Shown: piece after piece, positions 8,451 to 16,648 of the stretch
Position numbering within the stretch: position 1 is the stretch's first letter
Layout of the letters: each line of letters starts with the position of its first letter
Assembly: GCF_900129635.1 (NCBI RefSeq)
Contig: NZ_FSRB01000003.1
Span: 930,001 to 994,000 of the forward strand
Source of the DNA: Singulisphaera sp. GP187
GTDB lineage: Bacteria; Planctomycetota; Planctomycetia; Isosphaerales; Isosphaeraceae
DNA: 64,000 nt
Direction of reading: 5' to 3'
Notes under the pieces: model-generated
Told to the model about the DNA's origin: nothing
The model's input: only the letters and a program-made list of their open reading frames with translations
The model's database searches: none
Translations under genes and position numbers: made by a program

Positions 8451-9191
8451 TCAACCCTGAGGATCGGGGAACGCACGGTTGGATTCATCCTTGATGGCCC
8501 GGTAGCATTCGCAAGAGGCCTCTTCGAGTCGTTCCCGATCCAGAACGGTCATCCGGCCGTGCCGGTACGAGATGAGCCCCGCATGCTGGAGGGCGCCCGC
8601 CGCCACGGTCACACTGGGCCGGTGGACCCCGAGCATCAAGGCGAGATATTCTTGAGTCAGGGAAAACTCGTCAGTCACGACACTGTCACGGCACATGAGG
8701 AGCCACCGGGCGCACCGCTCTTCCACCGAGTGCAGACAGTTGCAGGCGGCCAGTCGGGCCCCGGTGTCGATGACGAGGCGGATGTACCGGGAGACGACGT
8801 TCTGGAGTTGTCCACTCCGCCGGACTTCCGCAGCAAAGACCGAGGCCGGCATCTGTAAAACCTCGGCGGAGACCTGGCAGAAGACTTGATCGTGGCAGGA
8901 GTCGGCACCGAGGTACGCCGAGATTCCCGTCATCCCCTCCCGGCCCACCGCGCCCACCTCGACGGCCCTCCCGTCGAGCATGACGAGCACGGTTGAGATC
9001 AACCCGCTCCGGGGAAAGTAGACATGCTCGACGGCTCCGCCGGTCCGATAGAGAACATCCCGGCTTTGCAGCGAAAGCAAGACGGTTCGGTTGAGCATCC
9101 GTAGATACTCATCGGCGGGAAGCGCGGCCAAGAGGCGGTTCTCGCCAGAGGAGGGGATCTGGTTGCGAGGCGAATGATTGGAGTAAGACAT
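8451..9191 (-). CDS. Crp/Fnr family transcriptional regulator
   Basis: 246 residues from the ATG; an in-frame GTG three codons upstream is an alternative. The N-terminal half is a cyclic-nucleotide-binding-type beta-barrel (YRTGGAVEHVYFPRSGLIS, VEVGAVGREGMTG), and the C-terminus is a winged helix with LTQEYLALMLGVHRPSVTVAAGALQ as the recognition segment. The sensory ligand is unclear: this VEVG-x-VGREG subfamily does not show the classical cAMP-contact residues, and there is no FNR-type Cys cluster. Its targets are unknown; no palindromic site was recognised in its promoter region. Confidence 0.88.
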   Translation of the reverse strand: MSYSNHSPRNQIPSSGENRLLAALPADEYLRMLNRTVLLSLQSRDVLYRTGGAVEHVYFPRSGLISTVLVMLDGRAVEVGAVGREGMTGISAYLGADSCHDQVFCQVSAEVLQMPASVFAAEVRRSGQLQNVVSRYIRLVIDTGARLAACNCLHSVEERCARWLLMCRDSVVTDEFSLTQEYLALMLGVHRPSVTVAAGALQHAGLISYRHGRMTVLDRERLEEASCECYRAIKDESNRAFPDPQG

Positions 9192-9420
9192 GGGTGACAC
9201 TTTCGATACCGGCCCGCCTGGGCGAACACCAGATACGAGTGAACCCAGATATCTATTGGGCTCAGTGTTTCAGCATTATACCAAATCTTGGCCTGGCATT
9301 CCTAACAGCTACGGTTTTTGCAATTTCTAAGGAAAGTGCCAGGCAGGGCAGGGTTTGATCGAGGCAAGGCTGGTGCACTCCAGCGGTTTGCGAAAGCGTT
9401 GCGCACGCTGCCGCCGGTAT

Positions 9421-9649
9421 TAGCCCCAAAGGGGCGGCCCAGGGAAGCCCGGGGCAACGCCCCGTAGAATCAATACATCCTGCCCTGATAATCCTACAAG
9501 GGCGACATAATCCGGACGATGGATCTGCGATGATCGGCCTGGTTGGGGTAACCCGTTAGGCCGCCCCTGCAGGGCTTGGGAACCTTGGTGGCCGAGTCCC
9601 CAGGGCGTTGCCCTGGGCTTACTTGGGCCGCCCCGTTGGGGCTGAAAAT
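9421..9649. repeat. MITE-like element with long imperfect terminal inverted repeats
   Basis: The left end (TTAGCCCCAAAGGGGCGGCC onward, about 45 bases) is an imperfect reverse complement of the right end (ending GGCCGCCCCGTTGGGGCTGA). Each arm contains its own small palindromes (GCCCC..GGGGC; GGGC..GCCC). The unit is about 230 bases and has no gene. A third copy of the arm occurs alone near 30438-30485, which shows it is a dispersed repeat. It is probably non-autonomous mobile DNA or a REP-type element. Confidence 0.6.
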
Positions 9650-9737
9650 GAGCGACACGTAATCTGGTCCGGGCCGACTGGGAGCGTCGCAGCGGGACGG
9701 TGCCAATACCGCGGCACTCGCCCAAGAAAAAAAAGAA

Positions 9738-9779
9738 GGGGCCGGATCGCACTCGAACGATGTCGAGGGATCCGGCCCC
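9738..9779 (-). terminator. Rho-independent terminator of the KAP-like NTPase gene
   Basis: A perfect 11-bp stem (GGGGCCGGATC with GATCCGGCCCC) contains an inner CTCGA/TCGAG stem. On the minus strand it is followed by a T-rich run (complement of 9724-9737). It lies about 40 bases past the stop of the minus-strand gene ending at 9817. Confidence 0.85.
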
Positions 9780-9816
9780 TGGTCGGGCTTTGCCTGTCTG
9801 ACTCACGCCGCCTTAC

Positions 9817-11301
9817 TCAGCCATGGCCATAGCCGCGGTCAAAGGCATCGAGTTCACGAAGGTGGGCGGAATAGGTTGTCCGAAAGGTGTCCGCGTCCAC
9901 CGACCACTTGGGGGCATCCTCGGTGTGGCGGTGGCAGTGCTCTTGCACCAGGCGATGGAGAAACTTGAACAGTTGGCGCGGGGTCCGCAGGTTGCCGAGC
10001 GAGTCTTTGAGCGTATCGTCGCTGATCGCCTCATCGATCAACTGGCGAAGCCTCGGCCCTTCGCCGTTGGTCGCCGCACCCGTGGCCGAACCGATGGCGC
10101 AGGCGCGAAGGCGGTCGCCGGCCAGGTCGTAGAGCGAGGGGCCGGTCCAGCGCAACGGTTTGACCAGGTTCAACTTGTCGGGACGGGCCCGGTCGTAGAA
10201 CTCCTTGTCTTCCTTCTCGAGATAGTAGGCCAGCTCAATCGGCAGGAGCAGCTTGACCCCCAGTCCGGGATGGCGGAGGAACTTGTGGTCCAGGAGCGGC
10301 CAGATCAGGGCCCGCATCTTGCGCGGGTCGCCCTCAACCTGCTGCGGCTCGTCCACCCGATCGATCAGGACGACAATCCCGGAGTAGCCCAGCGTTTTCA
10401 GGACTCCCTGAAACTTGCGGAGCAACTCATAGCGTTCTTCGCCGCCGGTCCCCGCGGCCGTGGGCATGGGCTGACCGCTGAGCTCGCTCGGCTTGAACCA
10501 GAGCAGTTCCCAACGCAACGCGGCGGGGTCGCGGCTGAGCACGCGGAGGCCCTTGCGGATATCGCTCGCGAACCATTCCGCGCGGGCGATTCGCCAGCCC
10601 CAGTAGAGCCAGCCCAGCACGATCGGGACCAGCAACCAGGGCAGGACCGTCATGGCCCGCATCGCCGGGAACATCGCGATCAGACCGATCACCAGCAAGG
10701 TCGTGCCGAACCCGATCTGCAAGTCGCGGCGGCTCCACAACGGGCGAAAGCCCGAACGCCGGCGGAGTCGGCTCCAGCGTCGTTCGATCGGCTCACCCGT
10801 CGACTGGTCATAAAACGCGGCCAGGAGCAGCAGGTCGCGACGCTGGTCGAGGCTCAGGGCCGAGAGGTCCACCCGGTTCGCCGTCAGGGCGTCGACGAGT
10901 TGGGTCACCCCCTGGGCGAGGATCGCGTCCATGTGGTCCTGAAGCCGCCAGCGCGTCAGCGCCTGCGCAGTGTCCTTGGCGCGGACGGCCGACTTGAAGT
11001 GGTCGAGGTAAGGGTTGAAATCGTCGTAGGAAATGACGAAGACGCGACCGTCGGGGTTTTGCTGATTGTACGTTTCCATCTCGGCGGTCGCTTGAAGCCG
11101 AAGCGCCGTCTTACCGCTTCCCTTTTCACCGAAGACGAGAGCCGTCGACGGGTCGGCCGGACTGCCGAAGAATTTGTCCCAGGCCGGATGGTGGATCGTC
11201 GCCATGCAGCGCCGCTTGAAAACGGTGTCGGTTTGCGCGTCTTCTTCGCTGAACGGGTTGCCGTCGATCCCATGGTGACGGAGAAACTGCTCGGTCTTCA
11301 T
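9817..11301 (-). CDS. KAP-like P-loop NTPase with inserted membrane segments
   Basis: 494 residues from the ATG with AGGAGCT upstream. Walker A is GEKGSGKT (about residue 57) and a Walker B-like segment GIVVLIDRVDEP lies near residue 325. Between them are two strongly hydrophobic helices (about residues 212-255: IGFGTTLLVIGLIAMF and LPWLLVPIVLGWLYWG). A P-loop domain interrupted by membrane helices is the hallmark of KAP NTPases, which are membrane-associated with the NTPase domain in the cytoplasm. The C-terminus (LRTPRQLFKFLHRLVQEHC) looks like the lid region. The partner and role are unknown. The gene stands alone with its own terminator. KAP proteins occur in some defence and signalling contexts, but nothing nearby supports that here. 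Confidence 0.7.
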   Translation of the reverse strand: MKTEQFLRHHGIDGNPFSEEDAQTDTVFKRRCMATIHHPAWDKFFGSPADPSTALVFGEKGSGKTALRLQATAEMETYNQQNPDGRVFVISYDDFNPYLDHFKSAVRAKDTAQALTRWRLQDHMDAILAQGVTQLVDALTANRVDLSALSLDQRRDLLLLAAFYDQSTGEPIERRWSRLRRRSGFRPLWSRRDLQIGFGTTLLVIGLIAMFPAMRAMTVLPWLLVPIVLGWLYWGWRIARAEWFASDIRKGLRVLSRDPAALRWELLWFKPSELSGQPMPTAAGTGGEERYELLRKFQGVLKTLGYSGIVVLIDRVDEPQQVEGDPRKMRALIWPLLDHKFLRHPGLGVKLLLPIELAYYLEKEDKEFYDRARPDKLNLVKPLRWTGPSLYDLAGDRLRACAIGSATGAATNGEGPRLRQLIDEAISDDTLKDSLGNLRTPRQLFKFLHRLVQEHCHRHTEDAPKWSVDADTFRTTYSAHLRELDAFDRGYGHG

Positions 11302-11501
11302 CGTGTAATCTAAGCTCCTGAGACGACTTCGGTCCTCCCTGGGGGACCATTCCGTCTTAACCGATTCCACCCCCGCACCGCAATCGCAGGCGAGTTGACG
11401 GCGGGACCATCGGGGTCCTACGATGATCGTCCAATCGGCATGAGGTCCGCAATGGCCTGGACCGCCGACCCGAATGGCCCATTATAGAGGACAGTGCTAC
11501 C

Positions 11502-12323
11502 ATGCCCCGCCGCGAATCCGGCTCGCCGTGGATCGTTGGCCTGGCGATCGTGCTGACTTGCGTTGGCTGTGGTTCACCGTCCGAGCCAAAGGGGCAGAAG
11601 CAGGGGCCGGAGCAGGGGGGGCCCCTCGAACCGTTGCGGATCGCCGCCGCCAGCGACCTCCAGACCGTGCTCCCGGTCCTCGCCAAGCGGTTCACCGATC
11701 GGACGAAGGTCGAGCTCACCTTGACGTTCGGCTCGTCGGGCCTGCTGGCCGAGCAAATCAAGGCAGGCGCACCGTTCGACGTCTACCTCGCCGCCAACCA
11801 AGCGTTCGTCCAGAAACTCGCCGCCGGCGGGTTGGTTCAACCAGATTCCGTCCACCCGTATGCGCGAGGAACGCTCGTGCTGGCGGTCCACCGCGAATCC
11901 GGGGGGGCGATCGCCAGTCTCGCGGACCTGGAAAAGCCCGAGATCAAGAAAATCGCGTTGGCCAACCCCGAGACCGCCCCGTACGGGACGGCCGGCAAGC
12001 AAGCGCTCGAGCGGTCGGGCCTCTGGTCCAAACTCGAGCCCAAGATCGTCCCGGCCGAGTCGGTTCGTCAGGCCCTCCAGTTCGTCGAGTCGGGGAACGC
12101 CGAAGGGGGGCTGGTCGGCCGAGCCCTTGCGAACTTGCCCAAGGTCCGCATCGTGGAAATTGAGCCAAAGCTCTATGACCCGATCATCCAGGCCCTGGGC
12201 GTGCTGTCTCGAACCAAGCGTGCCAAAGATGCCGGCGCTTTCGCCGACTTCGTCCTGAGCGACGAGGGCCAATCGATCCTGAACGACGCCGGGTTTGCCC
12301 ACGCACCGGCTCCCTCTGAATGA
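11502..12323 (+). CDS. modA: Molybdate ABC transporter substrate-binding lipoprotein
   Basis: 273 residues. The N-terminus has a hydrophobic signal followed by CVGCGS, which suggests a lipoprotein anchored at the membrane. The mature part begins with LRIAAASDLQTVLPVLAKRF, and GSSGLLAEQIKAGAPFDVYLAAN follows: both are signatures of ModA, with the AASDL and SSG segments binding the oxyanion. It would capture molybdate (or tungstate) for the ModBC importer encoded next, supplying molybdenum-cofactor enzymes. A gap of about 180 bases separates it from modB and contains a dispersed hairpin repeat. Confidence 0.93.
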   Translation: MPRRESGSPWIVGLAIVLTCVGCGSPSEPKGQKQGPEQGGPLEPLRIAAASDLQTVLPVLAKRFTDRTKVELTLTFGSSGLLAEQIKAGAPFDVYLAANQAFVQKLAAGGLVQPDSVHPYARGTLVLAVHRESGGAIASLADLEKPEIKKIALANPETAPYGTAGKQALERSGLWSKLEPKIVPAESVRQALQFVESGNAEGGLVGRALANLPKVRIVEIEPKLYDPIIQALGVLSRTKRAKDAGAFADFVLSDEGQSILNDAGFAHAPAPSE

Positions 12324-12414
12324 GACCGCGAACACAATCATAGCAAAATTTCATCAAATGTGATCAAGTGAAGCATCATCCCCATCACCCAAGAGAAGCC
12401 ATGGATCCGAATTT

Positions 12415-12442
12415 TCTTGCAGGGTGGGCACGGCCCACCCTT
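12415..12442. repeat. Dispersed palindromic repeat inside the modA-modB spacer
   Basis: GGGTGGGC-ACG-GCCCACCC is a perfect 8-bp-stem hairpin flanked by TCTTGCA. The reverse complement of the whole block (with CAAGA) recurs at 57205-57230, so this is a dispersed element, not a local regulatory site. A related GGTGGGCCGCGCCCA lies about 50 bases downstream at about 12475. Confidence 0.6.
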
Positions 12443-12516
12443 GGAATTTCCCTGATCTCGACGGTCTTCGAAACGGTGGGCCGCGCCCATCCCCCGAGAC
12501 CGTGAGCCCTGACGAG

Positions 12517-13185
12517 ATGACCCCGCTCTGGCTCTCACTGCGCGTGGCGACACTGGCCACGGCCGCGATCGTTGCGCTCGGGGTTCCGATCGCGCTGGTC
12601 TTGGCGCGAGGCCGGTTTTTCGGGAAGGGGTTGGTTGCCGGATTCCTGGTTTTGCCGCTCGTGATGCCGCCGACGGTCCTCGGCTATTACCTGCTTCAGC
12701 TCCTCGGCCGCCGCGTCTGGCTCGGGGCCTGGCTCGAGCGGACCTGGGGGGTGACGATCGTGTTTCATTGGTCGGGGGCCGTGATCGCCTCGGCGGTCGC
12801 CGCGTTCCCGCTCTTCTTGCTCCCCGCGCGGGGGGCCTTCGAGGGGGTCGACCCCGCGCTCGAGGATGCGGCCCGACTGCTCGGCCGCCGCGAGCTATCC
12901 GTCTTCACTTCGGTAACGCTGCCCTTGGCCTGGCGGGGCCTGGCGGCCGGGGCCGTGCTTGCGTTCGCCCGGGCCCTGGGCGACTTCGGCGCCACCTTGA
13001 TGGTGGCCGGTGACATCCCCGGTCTCACCCAGACGGCGTCGCTGGCGATCTACGACGCCGTCCAAATTCCCGACGCGGCTCATGCCGCGCGAGCCGCGCG
13101 CCTGACTCTCTGTGTCTCAGCGATCTCGATCGCATCGCTCGTACTCGTCCAATGGACGCTCCCCTCGCCGGAGCGACGGCGTTGA
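12517..13185 (+). CDS. modB: Molybdate ABC transporter permease
   Basis: 222 residues from the ATG (MTPLWLSLRVATLATAA). GTG 12502 is an alternative, and an upstream frame from 12424 reads through the repeat and is unlikely. About five membrane helices are present. The cytoplasmic loop EDAARLLGRRELSVFTSVTLPLA is the EAA motif that docks to the ATPase. GATLMVAGDIPGLTQTASLAIYD is characteristic of ModB. It forms the channel of the molybdate importer. The 3' end overlaps modC by 34 bases, so translation is coupled. Confidence 0.93.
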   Translation: MTPLWLSLRVATLATAAIVALGVPIALVLARGRFFGKGLVAGFLVLPLVMPPTVLGYYLLQLLGRRVWLGAWLERTWGVTIVFHWSGAVIASAVAAFPLFLLPARGAFEGVDPALEDAARLLGRRELSVFTSVTLPLAWRGLAAGAVLAFARALGDFGATLMVAGDIPGLTQTASLAIYDAVQIPDAAHAARAARLTLCVSAISIASLVLVQWTLPSPERRR

Positions 13186-14312
13186 GCGCAACCGACGCCC
13201 TCACACTCCGGCTCACTCGCCGGATTCATGCCGACCTGACGCTCGACGTGGAGCTCGACTTGAACCGCGAGTGCGGCGTCGTGTTCGGCTCCTCCGGTGC
13301 GGGCAAGACGACCTTGCTTCGCCTGATCGCCGGCCTGGAGCGCCCCGACCGCGGTCGCATCCAACTGGGCGACACGGTACTCTATGATGATCGATCAGGG
13401 CTCAATCTCCCGTTGCGCGAGCGCCGGATCGGGATGATTTTTCAGGACGACCTCCTGTTCCCCCACCTCAACGTCGCGGCCAACATCCAGTTCGGCCTGA
13501 AGGGCGAGCCACGAATGCGGGCAAAGGCGCGGATGGAGGAGGTCGCAGCCTTCTGCGGTGTCAGCCAACTCCTCGAGCGCCAGCCGGCGACTCTCTCCGG
13601 CGGCGAGCGACAGCGGGTCGGCCTGGCGCGGGCCCTGGCTCCTCGTCCGCGGCTCTTGCTCTGCGACGAGCCCGTCTCGGCGCTTGACATTACGAGTCGT
13701 CACACTTTGATTGAACGGCTTCGAACCGTCCAGCAAGCCGAAGCGATCCCGATCCTCTACGTCACGCACAGCACCGCCGAGGCGATTGCCTTGGGGTCGC
13801 GGCTCTTTCTGCTCGCGAACGGGCGGATCATCGATCGCGGCCCGCCGCTCGACGTGCTGGCGGCTGCCGGTCGAGGGGCATCGACATGGTTCGAGGGGGT
13901 CCGCAATCTCTTCCGAGGGCGAGTCGAGTCCCACGCCGAGGACCGGGGGGAAACCCGGCTCCGCTTGATCGACGGCCCGATTCTGGTCGTCCCGTTTCAC
14001 GATCGCCCCCCGGGAACCAGCCTGGCGGTGGAGGTCCGCGGTGATGAGATCTTGCTCGCCAAGGGTCCGATCGAAGGGCTGAGCGCGCGCAACGTGATCC
14101 CCGGGACGGTCGATCGCATCGTGACGCACGGTTCCGAGGCCGAGGTACTCGTGCAAACCGAGGCGATCTCCTGGATCGTGAGCGTGGTTGCGCCGGCGGT
14201 CACCGCGTTGGCCCTTGCCCCTGGTTCCCACCTCCACCTGATCGTCAAAGCGCGAAGCTGTCTCATCCTGGACGATGGCTTTCGAGACGAGCCATCAAAA
14301 AACATTATCTAG
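13152..14312 (+). CDS. modC: Molybdate ABC transporter ATP-binding protein
   Basis: 386 residues. Walker A GSSGAGKTT, Q-loop MIFQDDLLFPHL, signature LSGGERQRV and Walker B LLLCDEPVSALD are all present in order. The C-terminal third carries a TOBE/Mop-type oxyanion-binding region (ARNVIPGTVDRIVTHGSEAEVLVQ, GSHLHLIVKARS), as in ModC, where it can give feedback inhibition by molybdate. It energises import through ModB. The start at 13152 lies inside the end of modB. Confidence 0.93.
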   Translation: MDAPLAGATALSATDALTLRLTRRIHADLTLDVELDLNRECGVVFGSSGAGKTTLLRLIAGLERPDRGRIQLGDTVLYDDRSGLNLPLRERRIGMIFQDDLLFPHLNVAANIQFGLKGEPRMRAKARMEEVAAFCGVSQLLERQPATLSGGERQRVGLARALAPRPRLLLCDEPVSALDITSRHTLIERLRTVQQAEAIPILYVTHSTAEAIALGSRLFLLANGRIIDRGPPLDVLAAAGRGASTWFEGVRNLFRGRVESHAEDRGETRLRLIDGPILVVPFHDRPPGTSLAVEVRGDEILLAKGPIEGLSARNVIPGTVDRIVTHGSEAEVLVQTEAISWIVSVVAPAVTALALAPGSHLHLIVKARSCLILDDGFRDEPSKNII

Positions 14313-14329
14313 GCACGTCATGGGATTTC

Positions 14330-15412
14330 ATGGAATTACTCGACATCACGATCCACCTGGCCTTTGCCTTTGATATCGGCTATGAGATCGACCTCGAAAC
14401 CGCTCAGGCACTCTTGCCGGGCGAGGCCGGCCTCCTTGCCCGGCGGAGGCGGACCCCGGAATCGATCCGCTATCGACCCGCCCCGTTGCGGCTGGCGATC
14501 GACCCCGGCGATATCGTTTTGCCCGGCGGGAGAAAAACGATTCAACCGCCCCGCGCCGAGCTGTCCGTGTTCGACTTCGGGGCCCTCTCGCTGACGGTGC
14601 AATTCCCCGCGCGAATGTCGCCTGAGGAGATCCTCCAATTGGCGGGCGATCTAGCCGATCCCACCCCCTTGAACGAGGCGGCCCGGCGGGTCGTCACCCC
14701 GTTGATCGACCGGCTCTACCCGGCCGTCACCGGCCTGGAGGTGAGCGCGCTCAGCGAGGAATATATCATCTTCCAAGTGAACAACGTCGACCCGGATTGG
14801 ATCGCCAGCCACACGGCATGGGTCGCGGGTCTCGTCCGACTCGAACCGGACGGCCTCAGCAAGTCGGAAGTGGCCGAAGCGAATCGGCTGAGCCTGTCGT
14901 ATACGCCGACCGACCTCGTCACGCTCGACTGGGCGGCCGGGTTCGTCGCCGACCGCGACTGCGCAGACACGTTGCAAGTCATCGAGTTCGCCAACGTTCA
15001 GCTCCTCGAGTTTCGCCATATCGACGACCGGCTCGACGATCGCCTTGAGGCCGCCTACAAACTGATCGGAACCGGCCACGACCGGCGTTGGTCGCCCCCT
15101 TCCTGGCGCATGCATGGCTCGGCGATGCGCAACGTCCGCGAGCTCGAAATCGAAGCCACCAGCCTGTTCGAGCGGGCCGACAACGCACTCAAGCTGATCG
15201 GCGACCAGTACCTCTCGCGTGTCTTCGAACTCGCCTCCACCCGCTTCCACTTGCGCGAGTGGCAACAGTCGATCCGTCGCAAGCTCGACACTGTGGGTGA
15301 CGTCTATGATTTGCTCGTCCAGCAATCGGGCGTGAGCCGGATGGAAACCCTGGAAATCATCGTGATTCTGCTCATCGCCATGGAGATCGTTCTGGCCATC
15401 TATCGACACTGA
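14330..15412 (+). CDS. DUF155/RMD1-like protein with C-terminal membrane anchor
   Basis: 360 residues. The C-terminal half has the features of the RMD1/YagE (DUF155) family: long helical region, then METLEIIVILLIAMEIVLAIY as a single membrane helix at the very end. An earlier segment (LSEEYIIFQVN) fits the family core. The biochemical function of the family is not settled; fungal members act at the mitochondrial membrane. It starts 17 bases after modC and may share the transcript, but a molybdate-related role is only guilt by association. Confidence 0.65.
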   Translation: MELLDITIHLAFAFDIGYEIDLETAQALLPGEAGLLARRRRTPESIRYRPAPLRLAIDPGDIVLPGGRKTIQPPRAELSVFDFGALSLTVQFPARMSPEEILQLAGDLADPTPLNEAARRVVTPLIDRLYPAVTGLEVSALSEEYIIFQVNNVDPDWIASHTAWVAGLVRLEPDGLSKSEVAEANRLSLSYTPTDLVTLDWAAGFVADRDCADTLQVIEFANVQLLEFRHIDDRLDDRLEAAYKLIGTGHDRRWSPPSWRMHGSAMRNVRELEIEATSLFERADNALKLIGDQYLSRVFELASTRFHLREWQQSIRRKLDTVGDVYDLLVQQSGVSRMETLEIIVILLIAMEIVLAIYRH

Positions 15413-15570
15413 GTGCGTGGGCGAGCATGGGGACCAGGAAGACCCGGCAAAGGTGGCTGAGCAACGCGACGCTTCGGACGATTTCTCCTCAAAGTCGAGG
15501 CGGGAAAGGTTCGACACACGGCTCCTCCTCCTTTTGATGGACTTCAGACAAGGAGCCGGCAGCCCGTATC

Positions 15571-15596
15571 CCCCTGGATTCAGGGGCGTGTAAAAT
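15571..15596 (+). promoter_or_regulatory. Hairpin plus -10-like site upstream of the secreted hypothetical
   Basis: CCCCTGGATTCAGGGG (perfect 6-bp stem, 4-base loop) is followed at once by GTGTAAAAT, in which TAAAAT (15591-15596) resembles a -10 box about 50 bases before the ATG. No good -35 was seen. Confidence 0.3.
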
Positions 15597-15644
15597 CCAC
15601 ATAATGGGACACGTGGAAATCCTGAATTTGGGAAAGGCAGAGCC

Positions 15645-16223
15645 ATGCTGCGAATCACGACGGTTGGCCTTCTCATCACCCAGGGAGTGGTGACCTCACT
15701 CGCGTTGGCACAGGGAGTCGCCTCAACGCCGGGAGAGCCGGCGCCGCGGTCGGGGTACAAAGTCGCCTTCTTGTACGACCGAACTCGGCCTACTCCGACG
15801 TTCCAATACCAGGTCTATGACCTCGGCAAAGGGCAGTATGACCACCAAGCGGTCAGCCGCTGGCTCGACGTCATCAAGGCGCGGTTCCCCGACTATGCCG
15901 CATATATAAAAGACATCCCCACCGGGCACGAGCCCGGAACAGACGAGCGAGCCGCCCTGATGACGGCAATCGCCCAGGAGAAACAAAAGGTCGAATCAAC
16001 CTTCCTCCGGGCGCTCACCAACGAACCCACGCGGCCACCCACCGACTACGAAAGATTGATGCACCCGTCGATCTCTGGCTATAACCCGAACCCGGTGCGG
16101 TCGACCGGCCGAAGCGTCTTCAGTAGTCCTCTCGGCGGCTCGTGGCGGTTCGAATACGCTCCACCGTCTCCCTCGTATCCGTCCTCCCCGTTCCCATACC
16201 CGTACCCACGGCCGCACCCTTAA
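15645..16223 (+). CDS. Secreted hypothetical protein
   Basis: 192 residues with an N-terminal signal peptide (TTVGLLITQGVVTSLALAQG, cleavage likely after ALA). The mature part has no recognised domain. The C-terminal 30 residues are rich in Pro, Ser and Tyr (SPSYPSSPFPYPYPRP), typical of low-complexity surface tails. GGAAAGG lies upstream of the ATG. Export to the periplasm or outside is the only supported inference. Confidence 0.6.
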   Translation: MLRITTVGLLITQGVVTSLALAQGVASTPGEPAPRSGYKVAFLYDRTRPTPTFQYQVYDLGKGQYDHQAVSRWLDVIKARFPDYAAYIKDIPTGHEPGTDERAALMTAIAQEKQKVESTFLRALTNEPTRPPTDYERLMHPSISGYNPNPVRSTGRSVFSSPLGGSWRFEYAPPSPSYPSSPFPYPYPRPHP

Positions 16224-16648
16224 GTCCCGGACCGACGTGACGGAGAAAGCGGTTGCGGCCATGGCCGACATCGTGGCGACACTCCTCAGGCTCTTTCGCC
16301 GACGACAAGAGCCTCGTCAGTCTCTGGAAGTTAACCGCGCATTCCTCCATTACCCAAGCCGCCCCGGCGAATTCCCAGAGCGGCGCGTCGACATCCCCCG
16401 CCCCCACAGTCACTCGGAAAAATCGAAATTCTGAATCAAGGCCGTGAACTGAAACGGCGGTGCGGGCGTACGGATGCAGGAATCGTCGGGCCCAAGCTCG
16501 ACTCAACTCGGCGGGCCACGACCGTGTGGGGTTGGACTGCGCGCCGACGGAGACGTCGGAGCCTTGGCTCGAGCACCTCGTGAGCCAATTCGCCCGCGTG
16601 GGACATCGACGATGAGCGATTCTCCGATCCGATCCCCCCTAGAAAAGC
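16224..16648. other. Intergenic region, no supported gene
   Basis: About 425 bases. Frames on both strands are open by virtue of high GC, but none has a convincing start, composition or product. It may hold the lost 5' part of an adjacent decaying gene. Confidence 0.4.

Larger units (their letters stand above)
9192..9816. other. Long intergenic region with repeats and a terminator
   Basis: About 620 bases without a supported gene. It holds a MITE-like palindromic element (9421-9649) and a terminator hairpin (9738-9779), described separately. Short frames within it are chance readings of the repeats. Confidence 0.6.

Noticed and set aside
9823..11313. 496-codon plus-strand frame
   Set aside because: It mirrors the KAP-like NTPase gene, which has the Walker motifs, a ribosome-binding site and a matching terminator.
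16120..16506. 128-codon minus-strand frame in the spacer after the secreted hypothetical
   Set aside because: No ribosome-binding site, partly antisense to the secreted protein gene, and composition not protein-like.
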